Source of the DNA: Pratylenchus scribneri
Taxonomy: Eukaryota; Nematoda; Chromadorea; Rhabditida; Pratylenchidae
Length of the DNA: 64,000 bases
Direction of reading: 5' to 3'
Assembly: GCA_030063045.1 (NCBI GenBank)
Contig: JAQSEB010000023.1
Coordinates: 5,580,001 to 5,644,000 of the forward strand
The translations under genes and the position numbers were made by a program. This document shows, one piece after another, positions 57,211 to 64,000 of the stretch. The first letter of the stretch is position 1. Every line of letters starts with the position of its first letter. The notes under the pieces were generated by a model. It was not told where the DNA came from. It searched no databases and saw only the letters and a program-made list of their open reading frames with translations.

Positions 57211-58434
57211 TAAAAAATTATTTTTATAAATTTTATTGTTATAGAAAGATCCATTTATCTTAAATTAATAAATGTTGAAACATATTAAATATAATACAAT
57301 ATTATTTTTTAATTCCCTATTTTCAAATTTAGATTTACCCGAGTATTTTTCGGCTGTTTTAAGCCTTTTTTTAGGATAAATTGAATATAATAATTAAATA
57401 TATTCTTGAAATATTGAGGAAAATTCTGATGAAAAAATAGCAAAATGTTATAGTATAAGCAAAACATTGATTATGATCAAAATTTAAAAAAAAAAATTTT
57501 TATCAAAATTTCAAAAAATTCTCTTATTCATAATTACAAATTATTCACCTTTACATATTTTAGAATTTTTAATATTTATTTCCAAAATACAATTTTTATA
57601 GATATAATTTTCAATATGAAAAACCTTATTCTTGCATCTAATTTTACTCTTTTTTGCATCTAATTTGATTATTTTTTGTTTTTCCCTGGAAAACTTTTTT
57701 TAGGATTAGGGCTAGGGTTAGGGTTATGTTAAAGCCGGCATGGTTATGAGGGATAGGGTTAAGGTATGGGTAAGGTTAGGAATTAGGTCATAAATTTATT
57801 GAGTTATGGCCATTTTTGTGATAATATGTGTTTTTTTGTCCATAACTCAATGGCCAATGGGCCAATTTTAAATATTCTATTGCAATTAATAGCTTTTTTT
57901 TGTGGGCCATCGAATTGTATCTTATACTTTTTGATTGACAAAAAAAACCATTTTTCGCAAAATTAGATGCAAAATAAGTCGAATTAGATGCAACAAAAAG
58001 GGATACATTTTTCAATAAATAGACAAAATTAATTTTTTTATTAATTTAATTAAAAATTTTTTGTAAAAGTTCATAAAAATTTCTAAAGAGCAAAAAAAAG
58101 TTAATATTAAAATTGGAAAAATTTCAAAATTAATGAAAATTTCCAAAAATGCTAAAAATATTGATACATAATTCCATGCAAATCATAAAACTATTAACAA
58201 AATATTTTTTTTTTGTGGATTTCAGAAATATTTAATTTCGCAAAAATATTGATATATATCAATAAAAAATTCGTACACTAAAAATAATATATTTTAAATT
58301 CAAATTTCCATTGATTCAAAGCTTTGAATATTTAATCATTTTTCCATTAGACCGATAAAATAAGGATTAAATACATATCGATTTAAATATGCCTCCAAGA
58401 AAAAAAACTTTTACAACTCACTTCAAAAATTTCA
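57211..58434. other. Intergenic stretch with decayed repeats
   Basis: 57400-58270 contains AAATATTGA-type runs and 'AAAAATATTGATATATATCAATAAAAAATTC', probably a decayed TTTATTGAT-family element around an inner AGGGTTAGGG-like patch (57703-57785). GAGTTATGGCCATTTTTGTG and its mirror (57800-57850) form a small foldback. Confidence 0.5.
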
Positions 58435-60063
58435 ATGTTCCGCAATGTTGAATTTAATTTAATTCATTTGAAGAAATTGGCCATTTTAATTACCATTTTT
58501 ATATTTTTCATAATTTTAATTATTTCTCCAAATCCCAAAGATGTTCAAATAAAAGTAAGGGTAAAAATCAATTTTAAATGAATTTTTAAAAAATATTCTC
58601 AAGGAACGCGAAGATTATGAATATTTCAGTCAATGGCTGGATTTTGATCCGAAAGTGCGAATTAAACCGGAATTTGATCGATTCATTTATTCAAATCGAA
58701 TGAATTCGGGCCTTGGAAATCAAGTTTTTCATTTTAATGATTAAATGAATTTATAAAATTTATAGATGTATCGATTTGCATCTCTTTATGCCATAGGACA
58801 ATTAGTCAATCGGACTCCAGTCTTTTTGGATGTCGAAAATAAAATACGCGAAATTGACTCAGAAATTGGGCGAGGATTTCCAAATTGGCACAAAAGAATT
58901 TATTTCATAGTATGGCTCAATTTTTGATTTAACTGTTTTTCAGCGCTAAAATAATGATAATTAATTATTTTTCGAGCAATTTAATAAAAATCTGAAAACA
59001 ATTCACATTGAGATTTCCATTAGTACGGTATATTTATTTTGACATCATAGATAGGTGTTATAATCACATTGAATTATATGCCAAAAAGCAAAAACTTATA
59101 CGAATAATTATCACTTACTGAAAAATTTAATTTCCAAATTATTCAGAATAATGCTACACAAAATTCTAGTGAAATTGATAAAATTGAACCATTTGATAAA
59201 TATTGTTGTGACTATGCGGATACAAAAATGTATAAAATTTAATAAATATTTTTTAATAATATTTTTTAAAGAATTTTCGAACACAATTCACATCGTTTTT
59301 TATGGCTACATGGACCGGGATTTTTTGAAAATAGCAAATATTTTCATAAAATTAGATCAAAAATTATTGAATTATTTCAATTTGGAGAAGAAATTAAGAA
59401 AAATGTGACTGCAATAATTCAAAGGGAATTCAAATTGGACAATGCATATAAAATTTGTGTGCATACTCGAAATGGTGATTTTGTTGGGCTTGGTGTATCC
59501 AAGGCCGAACAAGTTGGCCCAGCAATTGATCGAATTATTGGATATTTGCCAAGCATTACAGTTTTAAAAATTTTTAATAAAATTTAATTTTTTATTTGCC
59601 AAGAATGGCCGAATTGGAAATTATTCATTGGTGTTATTTGGCGAGGACCAAAAATTATTGCATTCATTGAAATACAACAAAAATGTATAAATAAAAAATA
59701 TATTTAAAATTATTTTTAGGTCATACAATCCACTTATTTTGTTACTGACATGAAAATTTCTCGAATTGGGGAATTGTATTTTGCCCAACAAATTTGTAAT
59801 TTATTCCTTGATACAGCCTCCCTATCCTCATTCGCATTTTGGATGGGCTATTTAATGCCGGAGGTTAATTTTTTTTAAATATATTTTTATACATTTTCAA
59901 TTTATTCTTAATTCTTCCCTTTTAAATTTTAATGAATGTTTTTCTTTAGAATCTACCAAAATTTTTCATTCGGAAACATATTAAACAACATTTTGTTGAT
60001 ACATTTGACACGCTTCCACCTGAATGGTTTCCAATTGAAGAAGATTGGTTAAAATTGAAATGA
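58435..60063 (+). CDS. GT11-like alpha-1,2-fucosyltransferase
   Basis: A Golgi type II enzyme predicted to transfer fucose to galactose on glycans. Exons 58435-58554, 58604-58723, 58766-58909, 59147-59229, 59272-59560, 59604-59684, 59720-59863 and 59950-60063 join in frame to 364 residues. Residues 16-35 form the membrane anchor (AILITIFIFFIILII). Next comes NSGLGNQMYRFASLYAIG, the conserved N-terminal motif of the family. The GDP-fucose motif HxRxGD appears as CVHTRNGDFVGLG. The C-terminal part includes YFVTDMKISRIGELYFAQQI, SSFAFWMGYLMP and ends WFPIEEDWLKLK. Every splice site is canonical and each junction keeps frame. C. elegans has many such genes; substrate cannot be told. A 31-bp satellite begins 100 bp downstream. 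Confidence 0.85.
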
Positions 60064-60162
60064 AAATTATACAGAATTTGTTTTTTATTTAATTTATATA
60101 AAAATATTTTAAAATTCATTATGATAAATTTACATCAAATTTGCTCCATCATATAATTAATT

Positions 60163-62367
60163 ACGCCAAGTTTTATTTCTTTCCGGAAAATGTTCGCCAA
60201 GTTTTATTTCTTTCCGGAAAATGTTCGCCAAGTTTTATTTCTTTCCGGAAAATGTTAGCCAAGTTTTATTACTTTCCGGAAAATGTTCGCCAAGTTTTAT
60301 TTCTTTCCGGAAAAAAGTTAACCAAGTTTTATTTCTTTCCGGAAAATGTTCGCCAAGTTTTATTTCTTTCCGGAAAATGTTCGCCAGGTTTTATTTCTTT
60401 CCGGAAAATGTTCGCCAAGTTTTATTTCTTTCCGGAAAATGTTCGCCAAGTTTTATTTCTTTCCAGAAAATGTTCGCCAAGTTTTAATTCCTTCTAGAAA
60501 ATGTTCGTCAAGTTTTATTTTCTTCTGGAAAATGTTCGCCAAGTTTTATTTCTTTCCGAAAAATGTTCGTCTAGTTTTATTTTCTTCCGGAAAATGTTCG
60601 CCAAGTTTTATTTCTTTCCGGAAAATGTTCGCCAAGTTTTATTTCTTTCCGGAAAATGTTCGCCAAGTTTTATTTCTTTCCGGAAAATGTTCGCCAAATT
60701 TTATTTCTTTCCGGAAAATGTTCGCCAAGTTTTATTTCTTTCCAGAAAATGTTCGCCAAGTTTTAATTCCTTCTAGAAAATGTTCGTCAAGTTTTATTTT
60801 CTTCTGGAAAATGTTCGCCAAGTTTTATTTCTTTCCGAAAAATGTTCGTCTAGTTTTATTTTCTTCCGGAAAATGTTCGCCAAGTTTTATTTCTTTCCGG
60901 AAAATGTTCGTCAAGTTTTATTTCTTCCGGAAAATGTTCGCTAAGTTTATTTCTTTCCGGAAAATGTTCGCCAAGTTTTATTTCTTTCCGGAAAATGTTC
61001 GCCAAGTTTTATTTCTTCCGGAAAATGTTTGCAAGTTTTATTTTCTTCCGGAAAATGTTCATCAAGTTTTATTTCTTCCGGAAAATGTTCGCCAAGTTTT
61101 ATTTCTTTCCGGAAAAAAGTTAACCAAGTTTTATTTCTTTCCGGAAAATGTTCGCCAAGTTTAATTTCTTTCCGGAAAATGTTCGCCAAGTTTTATTTCT
61201 TTCCGGAAAATGTTCGCCAAGTTTTATTTCTTTCCGGAAAATGTTCGCCAAGTTTTATTTCTTTCCAGAAAATGTTCGCCAAGTTTTAATTCCTTCTAGA
61301 AAATGTTCGTCAAGTTTTATTTTCTTCTGGAAAATGTTCGCCAAGTTTTATTTCTTTCCGAAAAATGTTCGTCTAGTTTTATTTTCTTCCGGAAAATGTT
61401 CGCCAAGTTTTATTTCTTTCCGGAAAATGTTCGCCAAGTTTTATTTCTTTCCGGAAAATGTTCGCCAAGTTTTATTTCTTTCCGGAAAATGTTCGCCAAG
61501 TTTTATTTCTTTCCGGAAAATGTTCGCCAAGTTTTATTTCTTTCCAGAAAATGTTCGCCAAGTTTTAATTCCTTCTAGAAAATGTTCGTCAAGTTTTATT
61601 TTCTTCTGGAAAATGTTCGCCAAGTTTTATTTCTTTCCGAAAAATGTTCGTCTAGTTTTATTTTCTTCCGGAAAATGTTCGCCAAGTTTTATTTCTTCCG
61701 GAAAATGTTTGCAAGTTTTATTTTCTTCCGGAAAATGTTCATCAAGTTTTATTTCTTCCGGAAAAAGTTCGCTACATTTATTTCTTTCCGGAAAATGGTT
61801 GCCAGGCTTATTTCTTCCGGAAAATGTTTGCCAAGTTGTATTTCTTTCCGTAAAATGTTCGCCAAGTTATATTTCTTTCCGGTTCGCCAAGTTTTATTTC
61901 TTTCCGGAAAAATGTTCGCCAAGTTTTATTTTTTTCCGGAAAATGTTCGCCAAGTTTTATTTTTTTCCGGTTCGCCAAGTTTTATTTCTTTCAGGAAAAT
62001 GTTCGCCAAGTTTTATTTTTTTCCGGAATATGTTCGCCAAGTTTTATTTTTTTCCGGAAAATGTTCGCCAAGTTTTATTTCTTTCCGGAAAATGTTCGCC
62101 AAGTTTTATTTCATTCCGGAAAATGTTAGCCAAGTTTTATTTTCTTCCGGAAAATGTTCGCCAAGTTTTATTTCTTCCGGAAAATGTTCACCAAGTTTTA
62201 TTTCTTCCGGAAAATGTTCGCTATCTTTATTTCTTTCCGGAAAATGTTTGCCAGGCTTATTTCTTCCGGAAAATGTTTGCCAAGTTGTATTTCTTTCCAG
62301 AAAATGTTCGCCAAGTTTTATTTCTTTCAGGAAAATGTTCGCCAAGTTTTATTTCTTTCCGGAAAAT
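60163..62367. repeat. 31-bp satellite array with 279-bp higher-order period
   Basis: About 71 units of the form TTTATTTCTTTCCGGAAAAT + GTTCGCCAAGT. Each intact unit carries the 10-bp palindrome TTTCCGGAAA. Marker variants (TTTCCAGAAAATG, TTCCTTCTAG, TTTTCTTCTGG, GTCTAGTTTTATT) recur in the same order at 60461, 60740, 61263 and 61542; 60461 to 60740 and 61263 to 61542 are both 279 bp, i.e. nine units. The right third (61680-62340) is more degenerate with 1-10-bp deletions. The unit has no stop in any forward frame, so long open frames here are not evidence of a gene. Confidence 0.95.
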
Positions 62368-62671
62368 AAAAATATTTCAATTGATTTAAGTATTCGCATT
62401 ATTTTTATTCGGCTAAAATTTGACAGTGACAAGTTGTTGTCACATCACAACTCGGACGGTGACAATTTGGACTGTTTTCTTTAGATATTATTATTAAAAA
62501 GAATCATTATTAACTTTCTATACAAAAAAAAAAATCCGAGAAAAGTGAGAAAAATCCTACTTCTATTTATTTAAATTGAACTCTTATATTATAATAAAAT
62601 ATTTTAACCAATTTGTCTCCACGAAATTCCGAATTATGTGCAGATTTCCTATAAAATTATGAGGAAAATTA
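62368..62671. other. Spacer after the satellite
   Basis: Contains a 'GTGACAAGTTGTTGTCAC' inverted repeat (62425-62442). No gene. Confidence 0.45.
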
Positions 62672-62881
62672 TTAATAATTAGAAAAAAATTTTGTAACCA
62701 ACAATTGATTATATTCGAAATTTAACGGATTTTCATCAATTGCTAAGTTTCTGACACATTCCAATGGAAAATGTGAATAAATAAGGAAAATAAATAAAAT
62801 GGCACAAATCAACACGATGAAGACAAATTTATTATTGGTAAATGGACGCGATGTTTTATTGGATTTGTCAATATTGAGCAT
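62672..62881 (-). CDS. First exon of a type II membrane protein, rest not found
   Basis: ATG at 62881 reads MLNIDKSNKTSRPFTNNKFV, a short basic cytosolic tail, then FIVLICAILFIFLIYSHF, a membrane anchor, and a short luminal part before TAA at 62672. This is how nematode Golgi glycosyltransferases begin. A GTTACA donor after EYNQLL would allow splicing, but downstream lies the satellite array and no partner exon was recognised. Either the gene was cut by the array or it is a small single-pass protein. Confidence 0.4.
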   Translation of the reverse strand: MLNIDKSNKTSRPFTNNKFVFIVLICAILFIFLIYSHFPLECVRNLAIDENPLNFEYNQLLVTKFFSNY

Positions 62882-63389
62882 TTTTAATTGAAAATTTTGT
62901 GATTTTTTTTCCTAAAATTCGATAAAAAATTTTATTTAAAACTTTGAATTATTTCAGAAATTTTACGGATTCACTTTAATGTGAATAATAATTTTTGTGT
63001 AGGGGCGATAATCGTCAGAATATTTGAATTATTGAATTAATGCAAATCGGAGAGCAGAGAGTTGTGTTTATGTGTACTGAACATCGACATTTCACATGCG
63101 AAATGGGGATTTTATAGTGATGGGAAAGAATACAATTATTTAAAAGGCCCAACAAATTTGACTGGTAATTGCTAGAATAATTGTAATTTTGTCCATCAGC
63201 AGTATGGTTTTGACTTTTGGAGGCAAATTATTCTTTATTTATTATTTTATTAATTTTTTCGGCTTTCAAATTGACAATTTTTTGAATATATTCTATCAAA
63301 TTTGAGGAAAACTAATCAACCATCTTTGAATTATTCTAAAATTAGCCACAACATAGATAAATATCACAATTTATAAACATAATTTAAAC
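62882..63389. other. Intergenic stretch
   Basis: Probable upstream region of the minus-strand exon. Only GGAGAGCAGAGAG-like purine sequence near 63050 stands out. Confidence 0.4.
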
Positions 63390-63828
63390 TAGGGTTGGCC
63401 CCCATCGCCCAGGGGACGATTTTCGGGGACGGGGAATTGCGGGGAGGCAAGCTTCGGGGACGGAGACGGGGATTTTCCAAACTTCGGGGACTGGGACGGG
63501 GATTTTCCAAACTTAGGGGACGAGGACGAGGGCAAAAAATCCCGGGGACGGGGGCGGGGACCCCGAAATTTCGGGGATTTTGCAATTTTTTTTTTCATTT
63601 TTCAAAAAAATTTTTTATAATGAATTGTGAAATGAAAAAAGAAGATGATTTAACGTATAAATATCATTTTATATGCAAGAAAATAAAGAAAAAAAAGATG
63701 ATTTAGTTGAGTTTTTCAAAAAAAAAAATTCCTTAAAATTTCCCCCGAAATCCCCGAACTCACGGGGAGGGGAGCGGGGAATGGCTCCCAAATTTTCGGG
63801 GACGGGGAGGGGATGGGGGCCAACCCTA
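63390..63828. mobile_element. hAT-like element with GGGGACGGGG core
   Basis: Ends TAGGGTTGGCCCCCATC and GATGGGGGCCAACCCTA are near-exact inverted repeats. Both flanks are ATTTAAAC (63382-63389 and 63829-63836), a perfect 8-bp duplication. The outer core is CGGGGACGGGGA repeats, the centre is AT-rich. Frames across it are repeat artefacts. Confidence 0.93.
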
Positions 63829-64000
63829 ATTTAAACGATATTAATATTATTATGGAAATAAAAATACAATAAAAAAATCACATCCCTTATTATGGCAAAA
63901 GAAAATTATAAAAAAGAATAAATAATTAGGTCAAAATGCTTATCATTTTATTTTGCAAATCTTTCTCAAATATAATTTCTTGTTCAAAAATTCACTGCCA

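Noticed and set aside
60141..62484. Long open frames (up to 413 codons) with a repeated FAKFYFFPENVRQVLFLSGK-like product
   Set aside because: They come from the 31-bp satellite, whose unit has no stop in any forward frame; 31 is not a multiple of three, so all three frames give the same cyclic peptide. No promoter, splice or family support.
63364..63706. Arg/Gly/Pro-rich frames on both strands
   Set aside because: Translation of the GGGGAC core of the hAT-like element at 63390-63828.
1..64000. CRISPR arrays, bacterial operons, rRNA genes, intact tRNA genes
   Set aside because: None seen. Tandem repeats lack the unique-spacer pattern, and the only tRNA-like stretch (42321-42387) does not fold well.

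Overview
The window is an AT-rich (roughly 70 % or more A+T) eukaryotic chromosome segment from a nematode. Genes are split by many short introns (about 40-60 bp, GT...TTTCAG or TTTAAG) and a few long introns packed with foldback repeats. The gene content fits Nematoda: a supplementary nuclear hormone receptor, paired Srt-type serpentine receptors, a Sra-superfamily receptor, further 7TM receptors, and GT10 and GT11 fucosyltransferases. An F-box-like gene of a type I associate with cyst-nematode expansions, a SPRY-like exon, a stand-alone BTB/BACK gene and several small secreted cysteine-rich genes make a tylenchid plant parasite the best guess. That placement is inference. I rebuilt exons by hand from open frames, splice signals, phase and protein family, so boundaries are models.

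Layout. 0.5-2.4 kb: 3' part of a nuclear hormone receptor. 3.6-6.1 kb: Srt receptor 1. 7.2-8.8 kb: BTB gene whose BACK module is tandemly repeated. 9.4-16.4 kb: tRNA-dihydrouridine(47) synthase (DUS3), its introns full of foldback elements and two of its splice sites lacking GT or AG. 18.7-21.2 kb: one secreted Cys-rich gene plus a second exon set. 21.8-22.6 kb: a TATA-box unit with a relative at 37.4-37.8 kb. 23.7-26.3 kb: a secreted protein made of two copies of an unfamiliar domain. 27.3-28.8 kb: a duplicated segment with an Srt 3'-end remnant. 29.9-33.6 kb: a 7TM receptor with transposons in two introns. 34.2-36.2 kb: two small Cys-rich secreted genes. 36.9-39.5 kb: fragments of 7TM, SPRY-like and unknown genes. 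40.1-43.1 kb: Srt receptor 2. 44.5-45.6 kb: an intronless, GC-richer 357-aa gene. 46.5-47.8 kb: a Sra-type receptor. 48.5-50.9 kb: an F-box-like gene. 51.8-55.0 kb: a 7TM receptor with a GC-AG intron. 55.9-57.2 kb: two partial genes, one a GT10 fucosyltransferase C-terminus. 58.4-60.1 kb: a complete GT11-like gene. 60.2-62.4 kb: a 31-bp satellite. 62.7-62.9 kb: a lone first exon.

The most striking feature is a set of at least nine short elements. Their ends match the hAT pattern (C/TAGNG...CNCTA/G). Six are flanked by 7-8-bp direct repeats identical on both sides, one by 7/8 matches and two by 6/8. Each has a core built almost entirely of a simple repeat, different from element to element (CGGAAT, CTCCGA, CTCCGG, CCGGGTTTT, AACCG, GGTTCCGG, GGGGAC). 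Six of the nine sit inside introns. Other repeat families are a GAGA-ended foldback element (4 copies), a family with TTTATTGATATCAAT-like ends (5 or more copies), a 'CGACACTTGCGGA' foldback family (2 copies) and a 'GATGCGTCTCGATGAGAT' foldback family (6 or more copies).

Functionally the segment is accessory-rich. Chemoreceptors, secreted small proteins, adaptor proteins of the ubiquitin system (BTB, F-box) and glycan-modifying enzymes dominate; DUS3 is the only clear housekeeping gene. No operon is evident.
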